DNA of 64,000 bases from CAZWSX01 sp964636985 (GCA_964636985.1 CAZWSX010000025.1:1-64000); one strand, 5' to 3'; counted from the stretch's first letter, positions 1 to 8,287 are shown. The notes: generated by a model not told the origin, from the sequence alone. Made by a program: numbers and translations.

Positions 1-185
1 AGCATGTGCGTTCCCGCGGAGGACCGGAGCGTCTCGTCCGAGAACGGTACTTCGGAGAGTGCGGTGAGTTCCTCCGGCGTGAATGTCACGCCGAAGGTCT
101 TCTCCACGTCTTCGATCCCGTAACAGACCGGCTTCGTCTTTGGCGTCGAAAGCAACGTGCATGCGTCAGCAAATGTCGTGGCCAT
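1..185 (-). CDS. Hypothetical protein, N-terminal part (paralogue of the genes at 17902 and 18712)
   Basis: This is the N-terminal 61 codons of a gene that continues off the left edge. It opens MATTFADACTLL and aligns with the start of the protein at 18712-19347 (MATTFADACTLL, KPVCYG.EDVE, LSEVPFSDE, AGTHML). The start is the ATG at 185, preceded by an AAAGG/GGTGA-type ribosome site. The DNA around the start and upstream (151-321) is identical to 19313-19483, so the duplication is recent or maintained by gene conversion. The family is not one I recognise, so no function is assigned. Confidence 0.75.
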   Translation of the reverse strand, partial: MATTFADACTLLSTPKTKPVCYGIEDVEKTFGVTFTPEELTALSEVPFSDETLRSSAGTHM

Positions 186-249
186 GGGGGCCAACCTTTC
201 ACCTTGCTTCCCTGTCGCGGAAAGCGGATCGGCTACCCCACTCCGTTGT

Positions 250-368
250 GAGGCAAGCGCATCAGGCACGATCCTTCATGCCCGCAGTGCTTGCCTCAAC
301 TTCTGAACCTTGCCGGTGGTCCTAAAGAACACCGTTGACATAGTAGCGCAACTGTGTCCGAAGCGCAA
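250..368 (-). promoter_or_regulatory. Promoter and conserved two-hairpin leader, copy 1
   Basis: Reading leftward, a TTGCGC box (363-368) lies 17 bp from TACTAT (340-345). An imperfect hairpin (GGTG/CACC arms, about 314-335) follows, then the conserved stretch GGCAAGGTTCAGAAGTTG, then a 9-bp stem GAGGCAAGC/GCTTGCCTC (250-258 with 289-297). The same architecture precedes the two paralogous genes starting at 18432 and 19347. Confidence 0.6.
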
Positions 369-504
369 CATGAAAGACCGAGCGACCCTCGGGGCGTGAC
401 CGGGAGCCGAAATTCCGCTCCCCCACTCCAGGTCGTCGTCGGATCGATGGGTCGCACTCGCTACATCATCAATGAAATTGTCATCACGATCCCCTCTCCT
501 CAGG

Positions 505-1227
505 TCACCAGCGTCGGCGGGATCTCTGCCGGTATCCGAAGAAGCGTTGGCGGTATCTCCGCCGCCGCGGCGTCTCACTCACGGCAGCCAGGAGTGCGAT
601 GGCGATGATCGCGAGAATCACTTGGCGGTAGTGATACACGACGGCCAGCATCAGCACGACTGCTGCGATTCCCGCCGACCAGACCATGATCTGGTAGAGC
701 CGTTCGCCGGGTGACATTCGCGCTGAAGACGGCAGCGTCGCGGTCGACGAACCACGGGTCGCCTGATCCGGCGATCCGTCGGCGTCACCGAGCATCCGGG
801 CGAGGAAGCCGACGTCGATCACCATGATTCCCAGGATTTCCGCTTCCTGTTTTTCAAAGCGCGTTGCCGGCGCCGTGATGAGGAGCAGTCCTCGCGTGAC
901 CTGGCGGCGGGACATGGAGCCGGCGAGCTCGCGAATGATCCGCATGAGGCCGGAGGCCGGACGAGTTTTCCAGCGCTTGCACTGTGCCACACACACGAGC
1001 CGCCCGGCATTGTCGTGAATGGTCAGATCCACTCCCCCATCGCCGCCCCGCGGCCCCTTGTCCGTGACGGAGACGCGACCGTAGCCGGCCTGTTCCAGGA
1101 GCATCGCACAACAAGATTCAAACTCGGCCGGAGTGAGCGACAGCAGCTCCCGGAAATCGGTTGGCCGTTGGTCGGCGGATCGCGGAACCAATCGATGTAT
1201 TTTACCCGAGCGGGAGCAAGTGCGCAA
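505..1227 (-). CDS. Mrr-like restriction endonuclease with C-terminal membrane anchor
   Basis: The 240-residue protein has a restriction-endonuclease-like Mrr_cat domain at about residues 29-147. It shows the order F..C..LL..GY, GGDGGVDL (Asp67), then QCKRW (Gln82 to Lys84), the usual D...QxK signature of the PD-(D/E)XK fold in Mrr/type IV nucleases. A Ser/Thr-rich linker follows, then two hydrophobic segments (about 179-198 and 203-217) and an Arg-rich tail. This suggests a membrane-tethered nuclease acting on foreign DNA. The start is the first ATG of the frame; later starts are possible. Family assignment is firm, cellular role is inferred. Confidence 0.8.
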   Translation of the reverse strand: MRTCSRSGKIHRLVPRSADQRPTDFRELLSLTPAEFESCCAMLLEQAGYGRVSVTDKGPRGGDGGVDLTIHDNAGRLVCVAQCKRWKTRPASGLMRIIRELAGSMSRRQVTRGLLLITAPATRFEKQEAEILGIMVIDVGFLARMLGDADGSPDQATRGSSTATLPSSARMSPGERLYQIMVWSAGIAAVVLMLAVVYHYRQVILAIIAIALLAAVSETPRRRRYRQRFFGYRQRSRRRW

Positions 1228-1339
1228 CGCGCCGCATCACTCGAAAAATGTGCGTTCGGTTTTCGATGCGCGACATGCGGCCTTAAAAAATGGTCACCTG
1301 AAATGATTTGCAGCATGACGACAAGTCGAAATGAATTCG

Positions 1340-1745
1340 GCGCAAAATCCCCTTCCAAAAACCACCGCGAACCGGTGCCTTTTCACGACACGTTTCCGGC
1401 AGGGTCGCGGTAGGGTTCCGGCACCCTCCAAACTGGTACGTTTGGTACCCGCTTTCAACAACTGAAATCGGCGTCTCCCCTCCCCTCTTCGGAACGTACC
1501 GAAATGATTCCATGACACGGGGTCTGGAACCCATCTGAAAACCTTCCGAAAACCAACCGCCGGGAGGCCACGGGAAAGCGGTGGTTGGACACCTTCCGGC
1601 ACCCCTCCGCCATCGTTTCCCGGTACCCCGTCGGAAGCCGCTCTGGAAGCGGCTTAATCCCCTACCGGAACCCTGCCGAAACCCCTCCGCCACCGTGCCG
1701 CGGAACCTGTCTTGGTAGGTTGCCAAATCCCCTTCCCAAACGGGC
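1340..1745. other. Possible replication origin with iteron-like repeats
   Basis: This 560-bp intergenic stretch just upstream of the replication genes is full of short related repeats. TTCCGGCACCC(C)TCC occurs near 1415 and 1593. ACCCCTCCGCCA occurs near 1600 and 1681. AAATCCCCTTCC followed by AAA occurs near 1346 and 1725. There are also the inverted repeats GGTAC..GTACC (about 1435-1449) and TTCGG..CCGAA (about 1488-1503). Many plasmids carry iterons directly upstream of the initiator gene, which is the basis for this inference. No single strict iteron period is visible. Confidence 0.4.
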
Positions 1746-1788
1746 GGCGGCAGCGGTAGTGTCCGGCCTGTTCCTACCCCACTTCCCC

Positions 1789-2337
1789 ATGACCAAGTTT
1801 CTCACGGTCAAAGAGGCCGCGAAAATCACCGGCAAATCTCCCTCTTCCGTCCGCCGGATTATCTATCCGATTCTCGAAGACAATCAGCACCCCGATCGGC
1901 ATCACATCGAGCCCGACGTCGAGACCGCCCAAGCTCTCCGGCTCAAGGGGGAAAACTTCGCCTGGAAAATCTCCGAGGAGCTCCTCGCCCGCGTCGCGGC
2001 GGACGGGGGCGTGAAGTCGAAACCGGAATCCAAATCCGACGCGACCGGGGACGGCCAGTCGGCGGTGATCATCCAGATTCTCAGGTCACAGTTGGAGATC
2101 AAGGACCAGCAGCTCGCGACCGCGAACGACGTCATCAAAGGTCTGTCGGAGCGGGTCCGCGAAGGCAACATTCTGATGGGCTCGCTGCAGCAGCAGCTCG
2201 CCGCTCCGAATTCTGTGAACCGCGACAAGTCCCACATCGTGGACGCCGACCGTTCGGCCCCGAAGCCGGAGCAGGGGAGTGAGGCTTCACCGACCGAGAC
2301 CAAGAAGGTGCCATGGTGGCAGATCAAGATTTTCTAA
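1789..2337 (+). CDS. HTH DNA-binding protein with coiled coil, upstream of the replication initiator
   Basis: This 182-residue protein begins at the ATG at 1789. Residues 1-45 (FLTVKEAAKITGKSPSSVRR) form an excisionase/MerR-type helix-turn-helix. Residues about 95-140 form a coiled coil (QILRSQLEIKDQQLATAND). The C-terminus ends in a short WWQIKIF-like aromatic tail. It lies 9 bp upstream of the replication initiator, so both are probably co-transcribed. Proteins with an HTH followed by a coiled coil are common replication or partition accessories on plasmids; that role here is inferred from position only. Confidence 0.75.
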   Translation: MTKFLTVKEAAKITGKSPSSVRRIIYPILEDNQHPDRHHIEPDVETAQALRLKGENFAWKISEELLARVAADGGVKSKPESKSDATGDGQSAVIIQILRSQLEIKDQQLATANDVIKGLSERVREGNILMGSLQQQLAAPNSVNRDKSHIVDADRSAPKPEQGSEASPTETKKVPWWQIKIF

Positions 2338-2346
2338 CACGCTGAT

Positions 2347-3822
2347 TTGAAACCGACTGTTTCCGGTACCGGCCATGATCCGACTGCGGGCAAGCGATAC
2401 CGTCTGCCCGGGATCACGCGCGAGGGGATCGCTCAGCTCTCACTCCTGGAGACGGCCCTCTGGCCGCTCAAGGGAGGTACACGCGAGGTGCCGACGTTCA
2501 ACACGGCGTACACGTTCAAAGCGGGGACCGACACACGCGAGGCTTCTGTGAGCGTGTACGCCCCGCTGGGTCTCCAGAACATCGACGAGTATGTGCTGTG
2601 GGGACTGCTCGGGATGAGTCTCTCCCATCAGCAGCCGAATCCCATCCTGATGGCGACGCCCTACTGGATCATCCAGCAGCTCGGCATGCCGATCGGCGGA
2701 TTTCAGTACGACCAGCTTCGCGCGTCGCTAGAACGGCTGGCAGTCGTCGCGTACCAGAACACAGCATTTTACAATCCCGTCACCCAGCGGCACGAGCGGG
2801 TGACGTTCCATTTCTTCTCGTCGTATCTCCCGACCCGCGGCAGGGGAGCGGCAGTCGATACCGAACGGGCCTGGCGGATCGAATGGTCGCCGATGTTCTT
2901 CCAGATGTGCCAGGCGACCGGCGGCACCCTCCTCTTCGACCTCGACGTGTATCGTGACCTCACGCCCGCGGCGCGACGGCTGTTCCTCAAACTCAAGGAC
3001 CGGTTCTGGCGATCGAAGCGCGTGTTCCTCAACGTCGACGACCTCACCGTCCACGGGCTCGGGTTCTCCGCCGACCGGCCGCTCAAGAAGCGCAAGTACG
3101 ATCTGGCGTCGTGCATCCGGGAGCTTCTCGGTCACGGCATCGTCGAGCTCGGCCGGGGACAGCACGACGCGAACGATCTGTTCCTCAAACGGGGCAAGGG
3201 ATTGTACGTCGTCCAGTTCTTCGAGGGTCCCTACTTTCGGCAACCGCTCGGCCAGCGCACCGCCCGCCAGGAGCGGGCGATCGTCGACGATCCGCTCTAT
3301 CAGCCGCTGCGGACGATCGGCGTCGATGAGGCCGGCATCCGCCGGATCTTCAAGCAGTACAGCAGGGGATTGATCCAGCGGTGGATCCGCGTCACCGACG
3401 CGGCGATGCACGAAGAGCCGCACGGCTTCCCGGGATTCAAGAACTCGCCGGCCGCGTTCCTCGTCGATGCCCTGCAGAATGAGCGGATGCCGCCGGACTG
3501 GATCTATGCGCACGAGAAGGAACGCAAGCGTCAGGAGTGGGACGCGGAGCATCGTTCGAGCGCCGCAGTGGAAGGGCAGTTCCGGCAGCGGTACAGCGCT
3601 GAGAAAGCCTCCGCCCTGGAGAGCTACCTGCGGTCACTGGAGGGACGCCGGCAGTATGCGGCCTACGAGCCGACATTCCAGGACTTCTACCGGACGGTCG
3701 AGCCGGACCGTTTTCGGGAGGCCGCCCGCGACGCCGCGATCGGAAAGATCGAGCGGGAACATTTCCAGTTTCCCGACTTCAGTGTGTGGCTGCTGGAACA
3801 GCAGCCGTCCACATCTGCGTGA
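2347..3822 (+). CDS. Plasmid-type replication initiator protein (RepA/RPA-like winged helix)
   Basis: The 491-residue protein has two winged-helix-like regions. The first includes YVLWGLLGMSLSHQQ and QLGMPIGGFQYDQLRASLERL. The next part (LLFDLDVYRDLTPAARRLF, LKDRFWRSKR, KKRKYDLASCIRELLGHGI) matches the pattern of the replication initiator protein A family, which binds origin iterons and opens the DNA. A charged helical tail follows from about residue 380. The start is TTG at 2347, nine bases after the previous stop, and no better start is seen. It supports an element able to replicate autonomously at least at some stage. Confidence 0.75.
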   Translation: MKPTVSGTGHDPTAGKRYRLPGITREGIAQLSLLETALWPLKGGTREVPTFNTAYTFKAGTDTREASVSVYAPLGLQNIDEYVLWGLLGMSLSHQQPNPILMATPYWIIQQLGMPIGGFQYDQLRASLERLAVVAYQNTAFYNPVTQRHERVTFHFFSSYLPTRGRGAAVDTERAWRIEWSPMFFQMCQATGGTLLFDLDVYRDLTPAARRLFLKLKDRFWRSKRVFLNVDDLTVHGLGFSADRPLKKRKYDLASCIRELLGHGIVELGRGQHDANDLFLKRGKGLYVVQFFEGPYFRQPLGQRTARQERAIVDDPLYQPLRTIGVDEAGIRRIFKQYSRGLIQRWIRVTDAAMHEEPHGFPGFKNSPAAFLVDALQNERMPPDWIYAHEKERKRQEWDAEHRSSAAVEGQFRQRYSAEKASALESYLRSLEGRRQYAAYEPTFQDFYRTVEPDRFREAARDAAIGKIEREHFQFPDFSVWLLEQQPSTSA

Positions 3823-3833
3823 GGCTGTCCACT

Positions 3834-3912
3834 ATTGGTGGTTGCCGGACCTTTTTGGACGTGAGGGCTTGGCGGTCGCCGGACCTCATATTGGTGGTTG
3901 CCGGACCTTTTT
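3834..3912. repeat. Two identical 23-bp direct repeats plus a partial third
   Basis: ATTGGTGGTTGCCGGACC followed by five T occurs at 3834-3856 and again at 3890-3912, a 56-bp period. A related GGCGGTCGCCGGACCT lies between them at 3871-3886, and GGTTGCCGGACC recurs alone near 21259. Immediately downstream of the initiator gene, these could be iterons for copy control; that is inference. Confidence 0.6.
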
Positions 3913-4007
3913 CCGACGAACCGTCTCCCGGAAGGGCTGCCACAGGCCGCAAATCTCAGGCTCGGGGTTCGCCGACAAAGCGTCTATCAAAGCGTTCTCT
4001 GTTAAAG

Positions 4008-4036
4008 CAAAGAAGGGCGGGCTATCGCCCGCCTGC
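4008..4036 (-). terminator. Intrinsic terminator of the leftward gene at 4230-4751
   Basis: On the minus strand a stem GGCGGGC/GCCCGCC with a 4-base loop is followed by CTTCTTTGCTT. It lies about 195 bp beyond the stop of the 4230-4751 gene. Confidence 0.5.
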
Positions 4037-4229
4037 TTGGACAAGAGAACTTGACGATGACGGGCGGACCGATAGAACGGCCCGCCGTATCGAACAACTC
4101 AGGAGAGATGGCGGCGATTCAGGTCGCCCACGGAGGTGGGCCGTGGCTCAAAAGGGTCCCGCCGCAGGCGCCCGCTTCGCGGACATCGATCAAATCACGG
4201 TCGGCCCTAGATCGTCGAGAGAGACCCCG

Positions 4230-4751
4230 TCATTCCTCCCGCGGTTTCTGGTCTGCATCATCGTGATCAGGAGCAGCAGAATCGGCAGGTGGACCTTCGG
4301 CTTGGCGGGATTCCCCAGGCGCGGTGCCCTCCGGGAATTTCCTTGCCAATGCGATTTCGAAATTGTTGCGGTAGTCATCGATGCCGTCCGAGACTTTGAG
4401 TAGACCGTCTTCTCCATCGAAGTTGATATGCACTCTGGAGTCCACCGGGAGGCGTGAGAAATTGGGCGTGAGTTGAAACAGGAACTCCCTGACGGTGGGG
4501 TTCCCGTCACGGGCCGCCGGGGGCGGTTCTTTGAGCGATTTCATCCACGGCTTGAGCTCGAAGGTTAGGCCAGCACTCGACAGACAGAACCCTTTCCGTT
4601 GTTCCTCCAGCAACACGTCGTCCGCGATCGGGCAGTTCATTCCAAGGTGTGCTTCCAATGCCTTCTTCTGTTCCAAGATGTCCAGATCTCTCCACCCCTC
4701 GGGGTGACGGAACAATTCACGAGAAGCGCCTTCGTCAGGAAGATTGGTCAT
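4230..4751 (-). CDS. Hypothetical protein, 173 residues
   Basis: I do not recognise a family. The protein is soluble-looking, mixed alpha/beta, with a charged Pro/Ala/Asp-rich tail from about residue 142 (DHDDADQKPREE). Codon positions look typical of a real gene. A strong AGGAGGT lies about 18 bases upstream of the ATG, which is longer than usual, so either the start is slightly wrong or the AGGAGGT serves as part of a promoter region (TATTAT just upstream). It stands alone between the replication module and the XRE gene. Confidence 0.6.
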   Translation of the reverse strand: MTNLPDEGASRELFRHPEGWRDLDILEQKKALEAHLGMNCPIADDVLLEEQRKGFCLSSAGLTFELKPWMKSLKEPPPAARDGNPTVREFLFQLTPNFSRLPVDSRVHINFDGEDGLLKVSDGIDDYRNNFEIALARKFPEGTAPGESRQAEGPPADSAAPDHDDADQKPREE

Positions 4752-4831
4752 GAGATGGTTGATATGTACCTCCTATAATACGCCTATTCCGAGATAAGCG
4801 CAAGCGGCAGTCTTCCTCAATCCTTCGCGTT

Positions 4832-5170
4832 ATCGTCCGCCGAGCGACCGCCGGACGATCGCCGTCACAGGCGATCGAAAGGGGAGCGGGAGGCGATGGG
4901 ACTCGACCTGCGACACGGCTTGGGAAAGCCGAAAACCCCGCTACGCCCGAGGGGCAGAGCGTCGCCGGCTACCGCCGCGACAGGCGGGCTGTCGACGGCT
5001 GGCACTCGTCCCTCGTGACCGACGCGCGCGCCACCCCGCCTGTCGCGGCCCGGACTACCGTCCGACCGCGACGCCCCGCCCGCACCACGCAGGCTCTCGC
5101 CTGATCGACCGCGGAGCGGGACCATGCGGCCGCGAGGACGCGCGCGTCGACGCCACGGCGGTCGCCGTGG
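4832..5170. other. GC-rich intergenic region packed with hairpins (oriT or RNA candidate)
   Basis: No convincing gene lies between 4752 and 5226. The stretch holds ATCGTCCG/CGGACGAT (4832-4859), CGATCGCC/GGCGATCG (4856-4877), CGGCTT/AAGCCG (about 4916-4931), a perfect 14-bp inverted repeat CCGCGACAGGCGGG (4975-4988) with its complement at 5035-5048, the palindrome GACGCGCGCGTC (about 5139-5150), and CCACGGCG/CGCCGTGG with a 2-base loop (about 5153-5170). Open frames in it have low-complexity Arg-rich translations and were not called. Confidence 0.5.
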
Positions 5171-5226
5171 CCGAAATTTCATCATGGGCTCGGCCCGTGC
5201 GTCTACGCCGCCCGGCGCGGAGCGGC

Positions 5227-5496
5227 TCACCGCGAGCGCAGTTCGGCTTCGAGCCGTTCCACGAACTGCGCGAGCGTGAGCCCGAAGTGCGTCAGGATCG
5301 TCCGCAACTGGATGATGTCCAGTCGCCGGTCACCGCGCTCGATCTTGCTCACGAACGACTGGGTCTGCCCTAAGCGTTCCGCCAGTTCCACCTGCGTCAA
5401 GCCCACCTGTTCCCGCGCCGCCCGGAACAGCCGCAGGACGACGGCGTACTCGGGGGCGTAGATCGTCTTTTCCAGTTTTTTGGACTTCTTTGCCAT
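5227..5496 (-). CDS. Small XRE-family transcriptional repressor
   Basis: This 89-residue protein has a classic HTH_3 domain at about residues 23-80 (REQVGLTQVELAERLGQTQS, FVSKIERGDRRLDIIQLRTI). The Lys-rich N-terminus MAKKSKKLEK fixes the start at 5496; the open frame extends further upstream only by chance. It faces a divergent pair of small genes, and the perfect palindrome at 5521-5541 lies just upstream of its start, so it probably represses itself and the rightward genes. This is a typical maintenance regulator of mobile elements. Confidence 0.85.
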   Translation of the reverse strand: MAKKSKKLEKTIYAPEYAVVLRLFRAAREQVGLTQVELAERLGQTQSFVSKIERGDRRLDIIQLRTILTHFGLTLAQFVERLEAELRSR

Positions 5497-5520
5497 GCCG
5501 GTATTTACAATCCGACTTGG

Positions 5521-5541
5521 AATAGTCCAAAATGGACTATT
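5521..5541. promoter_or_regulatory. Perfect palindromic operator for the XRE repressor
   Basis: AATAGTCCA, three A, then TGGACTATT forms a perfect 9+3+9 palindrome 25 bp upstream of the repressor start and 50 bp upstream of the divergent gene at 5591. Position and symmetry fit an HTH_3 dimer site. Confidence 0.7.
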
Positions 5542-5590
5542 GGGGGTCCGCGAAAGGGCCGGAGTTTTCACAAACCATTGGAGGTGTCCC

Positions 5591-5797
5591 ATGCTTGGCA
5601 GTACGTCGAAGAATCCTTCCCCGCGGACCGGCGACGCCGCGCGGCCGTCCGCTATCGAACTTTCGTGGCGCGACGAGGCACCCCTCCACGGCGCCGCGGC
5701 GGCGGTCGTCGCGGAGGATCCGCCTGAGCGTCTCTGCAAACAATGCGGTCGTCCCGTCGGCTGGGACAACGACTACTGCGCCGGGTGCGCGGGTTAG
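5591..5797 (+). CDS. Small zinc-ribbon-like protein
   Basis: This 68-residue protein begins at an ATG preceded by GGAGGTGTCCC. The C-terminus carries CKQCGRPVGWDNDYCAGC, a CxxC...CxxC knuckle that probably binds one zinc ion. The N-terminal half is polar and likely disordered. It is the first gene of a short rightward unit with the tiny membrane protein at 5866 and is probably controlled by the palindrome at 5521. Function unknown. Confidence 0.65.
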   Translation: MLGSTSKNPSPRTGDAARPSAIELSWRDEAPLHGAAAAVVAEDPPERLCKQCGRPVGWDNDYCAGCAG

Positions 5798-5865
5798 CCG
5801 GTTGTCAGACCGATGAAGCCGCCGGACGGCGGCGAGACATTCATCTCATGAAAGGAGCCCCTCAA

Positions 5866-6003
5866 ATGTGGGAGTTATTTCTCTTCCTTGTGTTCGCTTA
5901 CGCATTCGCCTCCTGTATGCGGCCCACGCCGAATAACCGCAAACATGGGCTGCGTAATCCGTATCGAGATTCGCGGTTTCCTGAGAGCACATGGCTTGAC
6001 TGA
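5866..6003 (+). CDS. Tiny single-pass membrane protein, 45 residues
   Basis: The protein MWELFLFLVFAYAFASCM... has one N-terminal hydrophobic helix (residues 1-18) and a basic/polar tail. The start is the ATG at 5866 with AAAGGAG eight bases upstream; a nearer upstream ATG at 5848 overlaps that ribosome site. It ends 20 bp before the end of the convergent primase gene. Role unknown; small membrane peptides of this kind are common in mobile elements. Confidence 0.5.
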   Translation: MWELFLFLVFAYAFASCMRPTPNNRKHGLRNPYRDSRFPESTWLD

Positions 6004-6022
6004 TTCGCACCGCCCGGTCAGG

Positions 6023-7216
6023 TCAGACGACCTGCAACAATTGCCACTCGGCAAGTGTGAGCGATTCGGGCTGCTTCCCGGCGTAGGCTCCGCCGTGCAT
6101 CGTCGGCGACCAGGCGAGGCGCACGTCGAGCCGGCGCTCGGCGAAGTACCACAGCGCTTCTTTCGCGCCGTCGATGCCGGACGCTTCGCAGTCGAACATC
6201 AGGTTGACGCGGTTGCCGCCCACCTGCCGGGCGAAGCGGGCGATCTTCTCGCCTTGGGCTTCGGTCATACGATTGGACATGATCCCCAAAGCGGGAATGC
6301 CCAAATTGTCCAATCCGATCACGTCGTTGAAGCCTTCGACGATGACCAGGCCATGCGTCGCGAGGAAGTCGCGATAGCCCGGTTCGAGGAGGCGGCTGGC
6401 GTGCTGCCCGAAGAGCTCTTGTCCCCGGTGAAACCCCTTGGGGAAACGATGCTTGGCGGGCGGTTCGCGCTCGGCGCGCTCCGCCGGAGTGAGCCGCAGG
6501 AACTCCTGTTCCTTCTGCTCGTAGTTCACCTCGCGCCCCACCCAGGCCAACACCTTGCCCTGCTCGGAGAGCACGGGATAGAGGAGGCCGCCGCGCAGAC
6601 TCCAGCCGCGCTTGTCCCCTCCGCCGTCGTGCGGCAAGTAGCCGCACCGCCACTTGGTCAGCGACTCGGAAGTGAGACAGGGGTGACGCCGGACGTAGGC
6701 AGCGGCGGCCGGATTCATCGCGGCCACGTCGCGTAGTAACTTCTCGTCAATCGTCGCCAGTTCCCGGACGCGGGGTTCGGGATGGTCGCGGAGCGGCACA
6801 TTGACGGGGAGCGGGGGAGTCGCGTCGGCGGTGCGGGGGGACGGCGCGGTCTTCTTGGCCGCCACGCTCGCGGAGGAAATGGACGACGAAGCGAGCAGGC
6901 GCTTGACCTGCTGGAATTCCTCTCCCTTGAGCTTGCCCCCGCTGGGCTTGGCGCCCGTGAGCCATCCGTGCATCAGCGCCAGCAGGTTGCCCCGTGTGCC
7001 GCAGCCGTAGGCGTGGCACTGCCATACCTTCTGCGGGTTCTCCACGTTGATCGCGATTTCCCGTCGGCCGGCGTGATCGCCCGGGCAATGGAAGGGGCAG
7101 TCGAGCCGCACCTCGGGACCGCTCCCTTTGACGTCGAGCGGAATGGCGCACTTGGCGGCCGCCGCTTCGAGCGTCGTTTCGGCCTGCAGACGATCGACAT
7201 CAATATAGCCGCCCAT
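6023..7216 (-). CDS. DNA primase, CHC2 zinc finger plus Toprim domain
   Basis: This 397-residue protein makes RNA primers for DNA replication. Residues about 38-80 form a CHC2-type zinc finger (CPFHCPGDH, then VWQCHAYGCGTRGNL). A Pro/Ser-rich linker follows near 110-140. A Toprim domain follows with VIVEGFNDVIGL (catalytic Glu) and NLMFDCEASG (the DxE metal site). It is shorter than a chromosomal DnaG and lacks the DnaB-interaction domain, as in phage and plasmid primases. The ATG at 7216 is chosen because the finger starts soon after and the gene divergent from it begins at 7244. It probably serves element replication or lagging-strand priming after transfer. Confidence 0.85.
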   Translation of the reverse strand: MGGYIDVDRLQAETTLEAAAAKCAIPLDVKGSGPEVRLDCPFHCPGDHAGRREIAINVENPQKVWQCHAYGCGTRGNLLALMHGWLTGAKPSGGKLKGEEFQQVKRLLASSSISSASVAAKKTAPSPRTADATPPLPVNVPLRDHPEPRVRELATIDEKLLRDVAAMNPAAAAYVRRHPCLTSESLTKWRCGYLPHDGGGDKRGWSLRGGLLYPVLSEQGKVLAWVGREVNYEQKEQEFLRLTPAERAEREPPAKHRFPKGFHRGQELFGQHASRLLEPGYRDFLATHGLVIVEGFNDVIGLDNLGIPALGIMSNRMTEAQGEKIARFARQVGGNRVNLMFDCEASGIDGAKEALWYFAERRLDVRLAWSPTMHGGAYAGKQPESLTLAEWQLLQVV

Positions 7217-7243
7217 TCGCGCAATCAGAAATTGTGCGTCTCG

Positions 7244-8170
7244 ATGATACCGTACCCGGCGGCTATGGCCCAAGACATAAATCTCAGCCGCCGCGATTTG
7301 GCAATTCTCGCGCTGCTCGAAATGACCCCCGTCACGGTGGCCCTGCTGCGCAAGGCGAGCGTCACCTTCGGCGAGGAGCCGTTCCGTGATGAACGCCGCG
7401 TGCGCGAACGGATGCAAGCCCTCACCGAGGCCGGCTACGTCCAGACCTGGTCCGCCGCGCTGACCGGCGGGGGACTGCTGCACTACTACCGGCTGTCGAC
7501 CTCCGGCTACCGCGTCCTGCACGCCTACGACTCGCACGCGCCGCCGCGCACGCTCGTCTCCGAGATCGCCCCGTCGCGCTACCATCATACGATGGTGCTG
7601 GCCGAGGTCATCGTCCACGCGCACGTTGCCGCGCAGGCCGCCCGCGTCCGGATCGCCCGTTTTCACGGCGAAGGGAAGCTCACGCTGGCGGTGGGGGAGT
7701 ACTGCCAACAGCCCGATTGCCATTTCCAGTTCCAAACCGGCGGCCGGAGTTTCAACGTGCTGTTCGAGATCGACAACGCCACCGAACCGCTCGATTCGCT
7801 CCGGGAGCAGAGCTTGCGCAGCAAGCTGCTGGGGTACGAGCTCTATCAGGACTGGGTTCTCAACTGCTGGAAGCACGAAGGGTGCCAAGGGGCACGACCC
7901 CGCTTCCGCGTCGTCGTGCTCACCACGGGGGCCGAACGGGCGCGACACATCCTGTGGCTGGCGCGGCGCTGCGCCCGCAACCCACAGCGGCGGCTTTGCT
8001 ATACGGCGACACAGGACGCCTTCCTGGCCGAGCCGCTGGCGCTGACGACGGCCCTTCTGAACGACCACGACGGACGCTGGCGGAGCCTGACCAACCCGCA
8101 CCCTACGTCCCGATTCCTGCGCGAGCCGATCCGAGTGACGCCGCCGCTCGCGCCACGCTTGCCGGTTTGA
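7244..8170 (+). CDS. Replication-relaxation family protein, copy 1
   Basis: This 308-residue protein has an N-terminal winged helix (RRDLAILALLEMTPVTVALL, VRERMQALTEAGYVQTW) and a nuclease-like alpha/beta body with FEIDNATEPLDSLR, as in the replication-relaxation family found on plasmids and conjugative elements. It lies directly upstream of a VirD4/TraD-like ATPase, an arrangement repeated in the second module, where the ATPase comes first (46999, 48895). It is divergent from the primase with 27 bp between starts. An internal ATG at 7265 is an alternative start. It probably acts in DNA processing for transfer or replication; the biochemical activity is not established. Confidence 0.75.
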   Translation: MIPYPAAMAQDINLSRRDLAILALLEMTPVTVALLRKASVTFGEEPFRDERRVRERMQALTEAGYVQTWSAALTGGGLLHYYRLSTSGYRVLHAYDSHAPPRTLVSEIAPSRYHHTMVLAEVIVHAHVAAQAARVRIARFHGEGKLTLAVGEYCQQPDCHFQFQTGGRSFNVLFEIDNATEPLDSLREQSLRSKLLGYELYQDWVLNCWKHEGCQGARPRFRVVVLTTGAERARHILWLARRCARNPQRRLCYTATQDAFLAEPLALTTALLNDHDGRWRSLTNPHPTSRFLREPIRVTPPLAPRLPV

Positions 8171-8287
8171 TACGCTCGGCTGCGCGCGTCGTTCGTCCGC
8201 AGTGCTTGGCGCGGCTATTAACCCGCGTCCCTCCTTCCGCCCCCAAGGAATGAGGAACGGGGCCTCCGGCAAGGAAGCGGCCGCGCA

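Noticed and set aside
4865..5230. Minus-strand frame of 121 codons
   Set aside because: The translation is low-complexity Arg/Pro/Gly, caused by GC-rich hairpins.
6782..7243. Open plus-strand frame upstream of the replication-relaxation gene
   Set aside because: It is antisense to the primase zinc-finger region and has no protein-like pattern. The gene is started at 7244.
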